A DNA stretch of 64,000 bases from Pohlia nutans (GCA_022496805.1 CM040090.1:18966001-19030000), one strand, 5' to 3'. Positions 25,305-38,190 are shown, numbered from the stretch's first letter. The notes: a model not told the origin generated them from the sequence alone. Made by a program: numbers and translations.

Positions 25305-26294
25305 CTAGTTGTCTAAATGCTTGTGTGTACCCGCATGCACAGGATTGAGAGTAAGACTCATGGAAGTTCCATACAAACCCCATTTATCACAATCAAAATC
25401 TCTTACAATCTTCTTGCTCTGAATCCACTCACACCACTTGGAATTCACCAGATCATACGCCACGGATGCGCCGCTCACCGACGAGAAACAATGAAATTCC
25501 CACACCCCACTATCACAACATCAAGCACGACTGCTCCAATCACATCATCCAAATAATCTAACCACTTGCGCTCTCCATAAAAATCGTAGCTCTCATCCAT
25601 GGACGCTACCACCGTGCACGAGGCTGCCGTGACATCCACCTCCATGAGCTCGAGCTTGTCCACTAGAAACGCGACGAAGAATAGGCACCCGCGCGCTGTT
25701 ACAAGCTGTGGGAATTGGACGTCTTCCTGTGGGAGCTCTACGCCCGTGTCACGCCACGCACTGCGCGTTGTCTTCGTGTCCAAATGCAAACATCTGCAAC
25801 GAGTTTTCCCCGTGTTTGTCCCAGAGGAGAGCAAATAAAGTGGAGTCCATGTGGAGGATGTGCGTTGGCCATAAATTTGCAGGTGGCGGCGAAAGCTCTT
25901 GCCACTCACCCAGGTTGGAGTCGAACCGTTTGGTCATGGGACTATCAAGCGTCTGCAACCACCAGTGACACTTCCCGGTGGTAATAGTCAGTTGTCTCTA
26001 TGCCCAAAAGTGGTGGTCGACGATGAAGTTGCGTTGCTGGTCTTTGAGAGGGATCTGTCCGAAGTCGCCGTTGAGCTCGCGAGACAGCTTCACGTTGCTC
26101 AATTGGGCGGGGGCAATAGTGACCACCTGGCCCGTGGACAAGGACTTGTCGAACACATAAATGTTGCCCTTGGTGGAGAAGTTGGTGATGGTGGCGTCCG
26201 TTGCTACTTGCAAGCACAGCCATGACACCACCAGGCCCAACATGAGCACACGTTGAGCTCCAGCTCCAGCTCCGTTGACCCTGGGAGCCGCCAT
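25305..26294 (-). pseudogene. Kelch-repeat-like protein, broken
   Basis: From the ATG at 26294 an open frame runs 98 codons to a TAG near 26000, beginning with a hydrophobic signal-like segment. The same frame resumes at once and continues to about 25760, with DSNLGEWQELSPPP. A frameshift then leads to GCLFFVAFLVDKLELMEV and DESYDFYGERKWLDYL, and a second near 25500 returns to VSGASVAYDLVNSKWCEW. Segments of the form DxxxxxWxxL and AYDxxxxxWxxW are typical of kelch beta-propeller blades, as in plant F-box/kelch proteins. No F-box is seen. A TATA box lies about 130 bp upstream. It could instead be two genes, a small secreted protein followed by a kelch relic, or a spliced gene whose introns I failed to find. 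Confidence 0.45.
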
Positions 26295-26420
26295 TGAGTC
26301 TTGACAGCTGCGAACAAGCTGAAAGATTGATAGGATCGGAGGAATGCAAGCCGTTGTAGATAGGAAGAGATCGAGAATAGGACGAATAATGCTGTGGAGA
26401 ATGGCTTGCGCAATCAGGTC

Positions 26421-26430
26421 TTTATATATA
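26421..26430 (-). promoter_or_regulatory. TATA box of kelch-like relic
   Basis: Minus-strand TATATATAAAG lies 127 bp before the ATG at 26294, a usual distance for a plant promoter with a leader of about 100 nt. Confidence 0.5.
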
Positions 26431-29225
26431 CTAGCTTACAGGGATTGGAACACACGGAGATAAAAACAAGTTTCCCATATGGGAAACGCAGACAATTTTC
26501 CCACAGTTGTAAGTTTCCGAGATCAGAAATACACTACAATCATCCCATCAAATCAAAGTTACAATTGTGGGAATTTTGTCCTACTTCCCAAATGAAATCC
26601 CATGTGGGAATGTCGTAATCTCTCCATGTGGAAGCTCCGCTCTCACACAGTCGGCATGTACGTGAAGATTGATGGGCTGCAGGCAGGCAGGCACCGAAGT
26701 CGAACAGGAGAGTGTGCTGACCGTGGTGTCAATTAGGATTGACTGACTGAGCCTCTCTCATGCAACCCCCGTTCCAGTGTTGACCACTTTGAAGTCAAGC
26801 TCACCCTTCCTTCACACCCCTGTTGGCCAAAGCTCGCTGCTGTCACTGACACAAGGATCCTTCAAGGACCTCTGAAATTCCCTAATACACTTGACAGCTC
26901 TGTAAGAGCATGCTGGAAATTCTCAACGGTCTGTACTGAACTTTATTTTTTCTTTGCTTTTAAATCTCACTACAGCATTTCCAGTACTGGAGGTCGGCAC
27001 TCACAGGTGAGAGGAGGTGCTAAGAACAACATTGTAAGAACGAAATTTCTATAGAAGATGCTAGTCTGAAATGTCGTCTTGACTTGTTGATATGACATTG
27101 AAATGTTGTTCCAACAGGTCACTTAGAACAATGTGATTAGAACGACATTCCAATGTCGGTCTAAATTGCTCTACCCCACTTGTGACTTGTATTAGGTACC
27201 AAGTCTGGTACGCTTGGCACTGTACTATTCCGGACTTCACAAAGACAGTCATGAATTCACCAGGTGCTTGTCTAGGTACCTAGTCAATCATACCAGTACT
27301 ACATTCTACTACAATTCCATGGCCATGGCGGATGTCGAGTTTGAGAATCTGAGCAGGGGATCTCTGCTCACAAGAACACTTTTGTGTGGTCCAGATTGCA
27401 TGAGGATGTACAATTTCAGTTGCTCAGCTACTATGGTCATATTTGTTAAATATTCACCTGCATTTATAGTAGTGAATGACATGTTTCAGAGCTTCAAATT
27501 TGACATTCATTGCAAGTGCATAGAGCTCTAAAAACTAGTACTTAGGACCCTTCTGGATGAGTGTCTAGAAAAAAAGTACCAATTTACTGAATTTTTTCCA
27601 TTCAACACACATCTAGCACGCTTGCCTAATTGTGATATGTGCCAAATTTGATGCATGTGTTTACAAAGAATGGCACAACTTGATTAATAGCTCAAAACAC
27701 TCTAGTCCTACAAAAGAATTATGTACATAGATATAGACAGACACAGTGAGTGACAAGACCTTGTACATGGTCCGGCACATGTAACATTCAAGAGCAAGGT
27801 GCTTGACCATATCAAGCAGGTTGTGTGAAGGGGTTGATCTTGGATGGCATGTACATGTCCCAATTTGAGGATGCCCCCTCTTTCTACGAGGATTGGGCAA
27901 TGGTCCCTATCATGTTAGGAGCACTCTGGGTAAGTACCAGTGTTGTACTGGCGTGACATGGTTCTCATTGAAATGAATGAATTAGAGTCATTTAGAGGAG
28001 TACTGAACCTCAAAAAAATATTTGGACTCAATTTTTGTTTGACGTTTCACTCTAGAAAGATTTCATATCAGTGCAATCGTCTGTTACATGACTATGATGC
28101 ACATATGACATTTTATTTTCTTAACAACTAATCTCTAAGTCAAGCAAAGAGGAAACTACTAATTGTGATGGGGCCAATTGAGTTGGTTGAATTTAGAAAT
28201 TGGGAACCCAAAGTATGGTGTACATGGTTGGATTATATACCAGATTAGGAAGTCAAAGCAGTTTGGAATACAATAAAAGCTCCATTTTATTCGAACACAT
28301 TACAGAGGGGGCATGCCTCAAACATTGAGTTCATGCTGGATCATGCAATGTCAATGACTCAGTTCAATGCAAATTGGAACCTCATTACATCTTTAATTTG
28401 CATCACATCTTTGTTTTGTTCAAACAAGTGCATCCAAATTCAATATGTTTAAAGCCACCCATCAAGCTCTCTATGATTGACTCAAAGATTGCTTGTTAAA
28501 ATTCTTCGCTCACTTTTTCAATGCCACTTTCCTGACAGTTTGGTATCTTTGCTCAATGATGTATAGTCCAACTGCCATACCACAATAAGACTGTATCAGA
28601 GGCAAAATATAATTAATTAATTATACAAGCCCTCTAACCATTTACTGTAGGAGACCCTTTTAATTTCTTGAAGAATGTTATATCATGCATTCCTGTGTTA
28701 AAACAGTTATTGTTGAAATTCATGATTATGGTCTGAATGTGCCTCACCTGACCGTTGGTTTTGGTTAAATTGTGACTGCAAAGTTTGGATATATACTTGG
28801 CAACACAATAATTGTGCCGGTGGAGCACACTAATTTTAATGTGTGTGACGCCATGGACAATTCCTCACTGGTCCTTCAGCGGTGGAGACATGATATTTCT
28901 ACTCAGACGTCCAGGTCAGTAGGATGATCTACTTCATCTGCAAAAACCCAACTAAGTGGCTGCACTGTAGGTCTGAAATTCTGCATTGCGGTTGTTGCAT
29001 GACTTTTACAGTGGTCAATCAAAAGTCTTCACTGAAAGGTAGAACTTTGGTAGGGAATAATAACCTGTGAATTGGACTTGGAAGTATTTACCAATAACAA
29101 GATCCTTGATAGCATTCATGATTGATAAGGTAGAACTGAGGACGTAATACCTTTGGAAACCCGAATCTAAGCAGTCTGAAACTGTTAGTAGACAAAGAGG
29201 AAACAAATAGGTACTATGGTTGATT
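26431..29225. other. Intergenic, no gene recognised
   Basis: This holds short open frames without coding character. A segment near 27470-27545 (CAAGTGCATAGAGCTCT) has weak relatives near 50090-50140 and 51780-51830, so old dispersed repeats are present. Nothing else can be supported. Confidence 0.35.
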
Positions 29226-29603
29226 GTCCTAAAACCACTAAAACCACCAACTTAAGCAATATGGCCTATTTTTGGCAGTGCTAAATTCGAAAATTCGAAA
29301 TAGGTTTTGATGAGGATTGCAAAAATTTGCAACATCTAATTTGCATTTGTCGGATTTTTACAAATTTCAAACTGGAAAGTAATCTTTGAACCATAAATCA
29401 CATACCAATTTCCTAAGTTCACACTTTGTTATTCTTAGATTCCGCTCATGAGCTAACCCAAAACCACCAACTATTTCTTTGCGATGTTTGGCATGCCATT
29501 GGTCTACTTGAATACTGAAATTGATGATTTTGAGTCTCAACTGTGGTGGCCCCAAGAAAGCTCTACATGTCATAATTAGGGGCTCAGGTGGTGGTTTTAG
29601 GAC
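29226..29603. mobile_element. MITE, GTCCTAAAACCAC ends
   Basis: The left end GTCCTAAAACCAC at 29226 is matched in inverse by GTGGTTTTAGGAC ending at 29603, and the CCACC words just inside are also inverted. Length is 378 bp. I could not settle a target duplication. No coding sequence. Confidence 0.6.
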
Positions 29604-30172
29604 ATCCTACCTTAGACAAATGGATGCGGTGATCAAGATCCGCAGATTAGTTTACTTCATTGAGCACATGTTAGAGTGATAAGGGTACACTGTAGCAAGG
29701 CGGCAGATCGTAAGAATGTTGCCCAAGTATCTGATCTCTTCTCAAGATTGAATGGCTTATACAACTGATAATTTGTGATAAGTTCTAAACAATTATACTT
29801 AATATCCCCACCACCTTGGTACCATTGATACTTACTAGCGCTATCATGTGTGGTATGTCATGGCCGAGGTCCTTACAGTAAGAACTAATGTCACTGCCGA
29901 GTGATGATACAACCACCAGAGTCTGATTCCTGAGGGCTTTTTTTTCTGGCTTCTTGGAATCAGACTCTAATGTCGTGGCACAATCACAGTGGTCTAGACC
30001 ACCTTTCATTTCGTGCACGAAGCCCTGCTGCAGTGCAAACAAAAAGCCCTGTCAACCACCCATCTAATTAAAATCACCAGTACGATGCAGGATCAAACAG
30101 GCATATTAGAAGGACGTCCTGCCTTGCTAACTGACGAACAAATGTTCATCCTTCCATACAAGTGATATTGTA
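29604..30172. other. Intergenic with 13-bp hairpin
   Basis: AGAGTCTGATTCC (29918-29930) is perfectly inverted at 29956-29968 around a 25-nt loop that contains a T-run. No gene is visible. Confidence 0.4.
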
Positions 30173-30701
30173 CAGTAGCCCCCGGTAATGATAAATAATT
30201 TTTGGTTCTTTTAAGAATCGTCATTAAAGCTTGATAAATTGGAGTATTTGATCCAAATTTTGACACAAGGTCTATGCATAACATATTCAATTGAGTATTG
30301 ATCAAAAATTAACTTTTATTATCTATTTTTATGTGAAATCCAAAACTTCATTTTTTTACCCTCGATTCAAACAACTTTGGATACAAACTTTTAGCAACAA
30401 TGGAAAGAATGCAAATCTTTTCTAGAATCATGACTTTTGAGGTCTTATTGACTAAGACATCAACGTATGAAGTTATCAATCCAAAACTACTCAATTTTTA
30501 GCTGAATTCTATTATTTTCGCATTTCATCCTAAAATGTCCCAAAATTTGTCATTTCCTCATAGTAGACTCAAATACCTACCCAACTCACTTTGCGGTTTT
30601 GGATTTGATCATTTTTTCTTTATTTTTGGCCTGAAATTCCATTTTGAAAATCATCGCTTGACTTCATATGTAAAAATTATGTATCATTACCGGGGCTACT
30701 G
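30173..30701. mobile_element. Tc1/mariner-type MITE, TA duplication
   Basis: The element begins CAGTAGCCCCCGGTAATG and ends with its inverse, with TA on both sides (30171-30172, 30702-30703). CAGT ends with a TA duplication fit Tc1/mariner. It is 529 bp and carries no transposase. Confidence 0.8.
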
Positions 30702-30703
30702 TA

Positions 30704-31323
30704 CAGTACAACTGAGTGTGTATATCTTCAACACTCCCACTCGTCGGAGGTAATGGCGATGGATGATATAGAAAGTGAGTTACTTCAAACAAAAAACAAG
30801 CTGGATGCAGGCTTTTCCAGGAAACCATGTGCAGACTGTTCTGGGAAAATTGCAAAATCTACACAATGATGTTTCAAAGCCAAAAATATGTAGCTTAAAA
30901 AAATAAAAAATAAAATTATCGATTCGCACTATGAAACCAAGAACAAACTAGAGTAGATCAGGTAGAAGACTGAGTGCTATCTCCCACTAAAAAACACACT
31001 GGTGGTTCACAAAAATCGATTCCACAAAAAATAAAAACAAACCAGCAACAAACAAACAATTCATTGCTCTCTCTGATTGTGGGTTGGGGTGACTCATGGA
31101 GTCATTGAGTAGTCCCCGAGAACCTGCTCATTTAGGATGAGCTCCATGATCGAGGTTGCAAAAGCAATCAAAGTTTCTTCTAGGAGAGCTCTCGAGGAGG
31201 CAACCCATTTATAATCAGTAGGGTTGTGCAGCATATTTAGGCTCATTTTTTCATAATAATAACTAATAATAAACTTCTTTTAATATAGTCAAATTTTATA
31301 ATATTTAAAAGAAATCTTATCAT
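30704..31323. other. Intergenic, no feature
   Basis: No gene or repeat end was recognised. Confidence 0.4.
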
Positions 31324-32438
31324 AGTATGTTTGCATGGTAGAGTGCGTCACATTGAGGAAATTTGAAGTTGTGACTAAATATTGTGCCTTTTGGTGCACA
31401 TTTATGCACATTGTGTATCTGTTTAAGAAGATAACATTTAAACCGATTTCTAAAATATGTAGCGATGATCTCGGGGGGTGCACCGTACTAAACATATACG
31501 AGTATACGTGAGTGCACATGAGGGATATTAATTTGAACATTGCCGTATTACGTATACATACAATGAACATATTTACAGCTCAAAACATTGATGTATACAT
31601 ACATTAAACATATATTTAGGATGTAATAGCTATGTATACAAAAGTTTTAGGCATAAATCCTTTGTATACAAGGGGGGTTTCAGAGGAGGTCATGAACGCA
31701 CGTGATTCTCAAATATAATGTAGAGTACACCCCCGAGGCGATGATACAATGAAAAATGAAGTGGATCGACTTTTTAATTTATGTATGTATTAACCATAGA
31801 ATGAAACCTTAGTTTCTCAAAATGATTTTACCTAGCAGATTTTGAGTATCAAAAATCCTATTCTAATACCAATTTGAACAATTCATGATAAAATTTTGAA
31901 TGCAAATATATTAGTCTAGTATGACGTTTAATTCTATATTTGAAATTTAAAAAATATCCCCACAAGGAAAAAAAAAATTCTCAAGTATATTAAAAAGAAA
32001 TTATAAAAATAAGTTTAATAAAAAAAAAATTAAAAAAAACTACGTCTTTTAATTTTAAAATGAAAATAATTCAAAAAGCTAAAAATAAAGGGATTGGGAC
32101 ATATTTCTCTTCACATATTTGAACATTGGAAAAATTTATAGCACAAAATTCCATCCTCAAACCTTTTTCCTCCTTCTTTTTTAAAATTTTTGATTGTGCT
32201 TTTGCACTGCAACAAGGCATTACTTTGTTTCATAAGCATTAATTAACATTGCATGTATATGTTATTTTAGCCTCTCTTTTTTTGGTATTGGTAGAAGGCA
32301 TCAGTCTAGTTACATTAGTTCAATTTTTTAATGACTTCTATTAGCAATTTCTATTTACGGATCTCAAAAAGTTTGAAAAAACTGCAGAGTTGTGCATTGA
32401 GACAAAAAAATTGGTGAACCGTACCACGCAAACACCCC
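31324..32438. repeat. TIR element, family Z, copy 2
   Basis: This relative of the 169-1311 element is in the opposite orientation. Its right end reads CCGTACCACGCAAACACCCC and its left end is a decayed inverse (GTTTGCATGGTA near 31330). It is interrupted by the 268-bp element at 31470-31737; without that it is about 850 bp, close to copy 1 without its own insertion. Confidence 0.55.
31470..31737. mobile_element. MITE, CTCGGGG ends, 8-bp TSD
   Basis: The ends are CTCGGGGGGTGCAC and GTACACCCCCGAG. GCGATGAT is repeated exactly at 31462-31469 and 31738-31745. It is nested in family Z copy 2. End sequence and duplication length agree with the elements at 32658-33290 and 19976-22309. Confidence 0.8.
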
Positions 32439-32657
32439 ATACAAGTGATGGAAATCTAAAGACAATGTACGTATACACTACGATCTTATATTAAAAACGC
32501 ACCTATCTTCAAACAAAGCGTAGCAACTCAACTACTTTTAGTAACAAGTATTTGCTTCTGTGGCATTGCTTCATCAGAATGATACTAAACTAGAAGTTGG
32601 ACACTTTCGCTTCCTGTAAGAACTTGTTGAGGTAAACTCTCGGATGCTGAGTTTTGC

Positions 32658-33290
32658 CTCGGGTGGGTCACTCTTCATATATTTTGGGTACCACGTGCGG
32701 CGAGGGGGTGTTTTTTGGGGGGCTATTTACCTCCTACCTGAAATTAAAAGGACCCCTATGATTACTTAATGGGAAAAAATGGCCTATATTATGGACTCTA
32801 TCATTTTTTATAAAACGGTGACCAATGCAATTTTTTATATGCTATCTTCCTTGTAAAGGCTTAAATATAATCTAAAAGTAACATGACTTTAAAATTTTGA
32901 AAAAAATGGCGTCAAGAAAATGACCAGAACTTAACCTTCTTTCATACATACTGAGCTTTCATCCACTTCTAGAGCTACGTTTTGTCCACCGCGCAGCTGA
33001 CCGCCCTTTCCTATCGATTGTGCTCGAGCTGTTTTTCCCCCAAAATAGATTGTACTCAGTTTAATACCTTGGATCCCATTTGCAATCCCCTAAATTACAT
33101 GTACTAAAATCATAATGGACGAGAATTGTGGTGTACCTAAATTATTTATAATGGCCTATACTCTTTTATTGCATTCTATCTTATTTGTAATTCTTTTATA
33201 AATTTTTATAAATTTTACCTTTGATGAATAAAACCCATGCTATTTTCTGCCGCACGTTGTTTGTAAAATGCAGTAAGTGACCCACCCGAG
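32658..33290. mobile_element. MITE, CTCGGGT ends, 8-bp TSD
   Basis: The ends are CTCGGGTGGGTCACT and its exact inverse AGTGACCCACCCGAG. AGTTTTGC is repeated at 32650-32657 and 33291-33298. It is 633 bp, AT-rich inside and without coding sequence. Confidence 0.85.
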
Positions 33291-33298
33291 AGTTTTGC

Positions 33299-33996
33299 TC
33301 TCTCAAGCATCTTGTCTCCTCTTCGTTTCATTCTTCACAAAAGTATCTAATGTATACTTGTCGCTTTCACCCAATATGTAATCTCCACTCTCTACATCAC
33401 AACTCAAAGATATTAAACTTATCCCAAGTCCCAACATCTAAACTTATCATATCTCTCTTGTCCGCCCATCATATCCACCATAAAAGCGATATTCATTTAA
33501 GTGGGACTTTGTATCATATTGGGACTCTTTGAAATCTACAAGAGATCCAAGGGGCAATTGCCAACTAGATCTGTACCACTTGCAGATTTCAAAAAGTCCT
33601 AATATGGTGAAAAATCCCAATTAAACAAATATCGCATTCATAGCTGTATCTCAAACTAGAAATGTGTATATAATACTTTAGAAATATTTTAGAATTTTTG
33701 GAGTTTATCAGAGGGTGCAAAGTTTAGTTCTGTCATTACATGCGTCTTATATACAATCTTGACCTTTTCTTGGCATATCAACCATGGAAGGTATAGAACT
33801 CAATATTGATATTAACCTGGATGACATGAAATATTGTAATTTAAGTTGAAATTTTTGATTGAATAAATTAATTTTTCATGTTTTTATGCTTTGTGGGAAA
33901 AATTGCCAAAAATCAACATATGAAGGCATTGTAGTACAAAGTAAATGATATTTTTAATTCATCAATTAATCATTTCAAATAACACATATTTAGATG
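33299..33996. other. Intergenic, no feature
   Basis: Nothing recognisable in 700 bp. Confidence 0.4.
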
Positions 33997-33998
33997 TA

Positions 33999-34975
33999 CA
34001 GTGGGGTACCAATCAAAATGACGTTTTCGAATTCGCAATGAGAAAAATTTCAGTACTGCCAACTTTCAAAGCCTACCGAGAGCTCAAAACTTGGTATTTT
34101 ACCACGAAATTTTTACCAAAGAATTATCTTTAAGTTAATTATATGTATGCCAAATTTCAAGGCCAAAAGATTCAAGAAAACAAAGTTATTCAAAATCTAC
34201 CGACATTGGTAAATTTCCACTGCTGCCAACTTTGACAGCCTCCCAAAGATTGAATTATTTTTTCTTTGCCATGAAATTCTTGGAACAAAAACCTCTTCAT
34301 GTTAATAACATACGATAAAAATTTCAAGGCCAAAAGATTAATACAAAAAACGATATTAACAATCTACCAACATGTGTAGTTGTGGGAAACAATGGGGGAA
34401 ATTTTGCTACCAACTTTGACACCCTCCCAACGGTTGAGAAATTGTTTATTTACCATGAAATTTTTGACACAACATGCTCTTCATGACAACAACATTCGTG
34501 CCAAATTTCAAGGTCAAAAAATTTATACAAAAAACAATATTTACAATCTACCAATGTGTGTAGTTTTCCCCATTGTTTCCCACAACTACACATGTTGGTA
34601 GATTGTTAATATCTTTTTTTGTATTAATCTTTTGGCCTTGAAATTTTTATCGTATGTTATTAACATGAAGAGGTTTGTGTTCCAAGAATTTCATGGCAAA
34701 GAAAAAATAATTCAAGCTTTGGGAGGCTGTCAAAGTTGGCAGCAGTGGAAATTTACCAATGTCGGTAGATTTTGAATAACTTTGTTTTCTTGAATCTTTT
34801 GGCCTTGAAATTTGGCATACATATAATTAACTTAAAGATAATTATATAAATAACTTAAAGACAATTTCGTGGTAAAATACCAAGTTTTGAGCTCTCGGGA
34901 GGCTTTGAAAGTTGGCAGTACTGAAATTTTTCTCACTGCAAATTCAAAAACGACATTTTGATTGGTACCCCACTC
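33999..34975. mobile_element. Foldback element with repeated subunits
   Basis: Arms of over 380 bp are inverted around a centre of about 190 bp. The ends are CAGTGGGGTACCAATC and its inverse (one mismatch), flanked by TA at 33997-33998 and 34976-34977, so it fits Tc1/mariner-type insertion. Each arm contains two diverged units of about 175 bp that share CCAACTTT and TTTCAAGGCCAAAAGATT. A third unit forms the centre, giving the order A-B-C-B'-A'. No transposase is encoded. Confidence 0.85.
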
Positions 34976-35088
34976 TACTTCATATCAAAAATTGTTACCA
35001 AAATGATGTCATTGATTATTTTAAACAAATGTTTTGGATTTTTTAAAGTAGCTCAAACAGATTCTTATTTTTGTACTAAAAGTCCCTT

Positions 35089-35979
35089 TTGACCCCTAAA
35101 CGTCACAGTGTCCAAAAGTGAACGACTAACAGATTCAAATCCTTCTCATGTTCTCATCAATGCTTGGATGAAAGCTATTCAATTTTTTGCATGAGGAGAA
35201 ATCTGGGGTCTCAAAGGGGCCTTTTGTTCTGGCACGTGCAGAAAAATTTGAGGTATGCCCGCACGTTTTCTGCGCTGGCACCAATGGTGGCACGACAGTG
35301 TTAGTAGTGCAGTTCCTTGGGTCGAGCCAATCGACGCTGCCAGCATTGCCAACACTGCTAGCACTGCGACTTCCGACACTCTCAGTGGGCAACGACCTTC
35401 ACCAATGGTATTATAAAAAAAAGGGGTGTTTGGGCAGCTTGTTCACCTAACCCGGCTACCTTACAGGGCCCCTTGGGACCCACATTTCCCCTAATGGAGA
35501 TACTTCACCAAGTTGTTGTCTTATCTAACGGTTGGATTCACTCATACTTGATTAAATATTTTTCTAAAATTACAAATGTAGAAGTATGTCAAGTCGTTGA
35601 CCAAGCCAAATTGCATTGATTGTAGTTCAAAAGTGACCTTGAAAAATGTGGACATAAATTTAAGAAACACAAAAATTTCAAAAAATCACCATGTTTAAGA
35701 GTATCTCATTTCAAATTCATTCCAACAAATTTTACTCAAAAAATATAATATTTTTGTTTGTAATCAAATTTAAAAGGAATTTTTGATTTTAACTTCAAAT
35801 TTTATAATTAAATATTGGTAATAGTATTAGTGAATTGAACCGTACAGGTGGAATCTAAAATTTCAAAATCTAGAACATTCTGTATATCAATTCCAAAATA
35901 TATATTTCTAAATAGTAGTTTATGATGCTTTTTCTCAAACTGTTAATTTTAGGGACACCCTCGTACGTTTAGGAGTTAA
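35089..35979. mobile_element. piggyBac-like MITE, one altered TTAA
   Basis: The left end is TTGA followed by CCCCTAAACGTCAC; the right end is GTACGTTTAGGAG followed by TTAA. The 891-bp interior includes a GC-richer patch at 35187-35400 with short open frames of no known family. The left TTGA is probably a mutated TTAA. Confidence 0.65.
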
Positions 35980-36316
35980 AATCTTTAAAACTCTTCAATT
36001 TTTATGTGAATTTTTTTTTGTGTACTTCATGAGTGTAGGAAATCAAAACCACATCCAGTCAGTTCATTTTTTATTTTGTTTTAAAAAGGAACTCATTCAA
36101 AGTTGCCATAAGGGTTCATTTAAGAGCTAAAAGGACTTTTTGGGATACCATTATTAGACCATTGCCCCTAAAGTCATCTTGTAATTTTTCGACACAAATT
36201 CTCACAATATGTTACAAATCTTCAAAGTTGAAATTATATGATACCTGCATATACCACTAGACTCTCTTTAAATGATCATTCTTGAAGTAAAAAATACTTC
36301 AAATCCCATGGATTGT
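35980..36316. other. Intergenic, no feature
   Basis: No supported feature. Confidence 0.4.
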
Positions 36317-36628
36317 AGAATTAACCAAAAACTCAGTTCAAAGAGGAAAGTTTTGGCAAACTCCTCTTGAACTCCTCTTGAACTCATATTGAAATATAAA
36401 TAGACCGAAAACTAGTTCATGATGAGTTGGGAGACAATCTAAAGCAAGCCACTGTCATTATTCTCTACACCTCGCAATGACTCCCACACCGTCTACCAAA
36501 CCTCCAAGCCCATGGCCCACAAGGGGACAATTTATGACACGGCACTATTCAACCCAAGTATAGCTCAAAAGAGAGGTTAGAAGTAGAGCAAAAAGAGAGG
36601 TTAGATGGGCTTCTTTTCGGTTAACTCT
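36317..36628. mobile_element. MITE, AGAGTTAACC family, copy 1
   Basis: The ends AGAATTAACC and GGTTAACTCT are inverted. The body is nearly the same as 41352-42036, which carries an extra 360 bp. The site CTCGCAATGACTCC near 36470 is the uninterrupted counterpart of that insertion. Confidence 0.75.
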
Positions 36629-38182
36629 TGCCGTGTCTAAGAACTTTTCAACTCTCATTGGTTACAATTGAAAACTTGTGGCATCTTTACGTCAAATTGG
36701 TGTTCTATATTTTTAGATATTTGAAATCGAAACTAGTAACTCATATGGGTGTACAATCGTACATACACATACCTCAGTGGAAAGCATCTTTCAAAGAGTT
36801 TTCAAAGAACAAGATTTTAAATCAGACTTCGAAAAATCTACTTAAAACTATGTAAGTGTAACTTAATTCTTTGGAATTGGGAGAAATGACACCTTACTAG
36901 AACTCCACACCCCTGAAATAAAAACCTACTACAGTCTACCCTCTATACAATGACACTTCATAATATGATGATATTATTGTCTCAAGTAATACTTAAAGGG
37001 GTGACTACTGGGTGCACAGCCAAGTGCACAACTTCCCTCCTAAAACAAAAATCACCAAAAAAAACTTACCCCAAGTGAACCCCATTTCCTAAGAAAATTA
37101 CTCTGGTTCCTTGTTTAATTTGTGATCATAGAGTTTAACCTCAAAAGGAGGCATTAAGGGTAGCACCCGCAAACTTAATCTTGACGGCTAAGTTGGCAAG
37201 ACTTCCCCCAACAGACTCTTCATTCACGTTGAATTTTTGGGTCAAAGTTTCTCTCTCTGTTTTAAACAATACACATGTGACAAGTCATTTATGTGACTAA
37301 TTCATTCCTGCCACCTTGAAGTTAGGGCTTCCCAAACATGTCATAATAGAGAGGAATAACTATAATCTCACAAGGAGATTGTGTGTGTGTGGGTGTCCCA
37401 TATGGAAAATTGCTTGATTTTTTCTGTGATAATTTCCCTCTTCCAATTACATGTTGAGAGAATATGACCATCTGGGAAAAAATAGATAGTTCCCTCATAG
37501 AGTATGAGGGACTTTCAATGCATAAGGAATTTGTTAAGGAAATTGAGAAAAAATGAATGATATGAGAATGCTCAAGGTACCTAGAATCAGAGAAATTCAA
37601 TACCCTGTAAACAATTTGGTGGGAAAATTTGAGATCCATTTCAAACTCCATTCCTACAGGAATCCCAAAGGATCATTTTCCTTGTGTCTGAAGATGGACA
37701 GTCTCCGTCTTCTTCTTCTCTACAAAGTTTTCAAAAAGCCACCTGGGGAAGAAAAAGACCACCGAGTCTTCGGTCCCGGAAGACTTTTTCCAAAAGGGCG
37801 CCGTTGTTTGCATACCGTCGCCGACTCCTTTCAGTTCTTTACACTTAACAAGCACCTGGAGCTCCTTCAAATGTCAAACTTCAGACCTCCAAACCGTACT
37901 GCAATTCTACTCCACACTCGTAGTGTCACCCAGTCAAATCAATTAAATGACGTCCGCCGGCCATTTCAATACATCAACCCCAGCAATCCCATGACGTAAT
38001 AAGAATTGAAATCTGTGGTTTCAACTCGTGAATCTTCACTAAAACAAATGGATTCCTTTGACAACGTAGTACCATGATGTCAAGATGAAGCACATCTGTT
38101 TGCTCTAAATCTACAGTACTATCAAGTCGCCTACAGGTCGAAACCTAAACTTCATGATTGTGCTTGACTGAATGATTGAACC
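36629..38182. other. Intergenic, possible decayed gene
   Basis: The stretch 37680-37990 is GC-richer and open on the plus strand (ending at 37999), with FKKPPGEEKDHRVFG and similar text. I do not recognise it and see no repeat or splice support. It may be a chance frame. Confidence 0.3.
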
Positions 38183-38190
38183 CCCTTACG

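Noticed and set aside
25905..25930. GGTTCGACTCC on the minus strand, a perfect tRNA B-box
   Set aside because: It is part of the kelch-like coding sequence; no A-box, acceptor stem or anticodon arm surrounds it.
35187..35450. Overlapping open frames in both directions in a GC-rich patch
   Set aside because: They lie inside a TTAA-bounded MITE, overlap each other on both strands, and match no known protein.
37553..37999. 148-codon plus-strand open frame
   Set aside because: No recognised domain, no promoter or splice support; kept only as a note in the intergenic entry.
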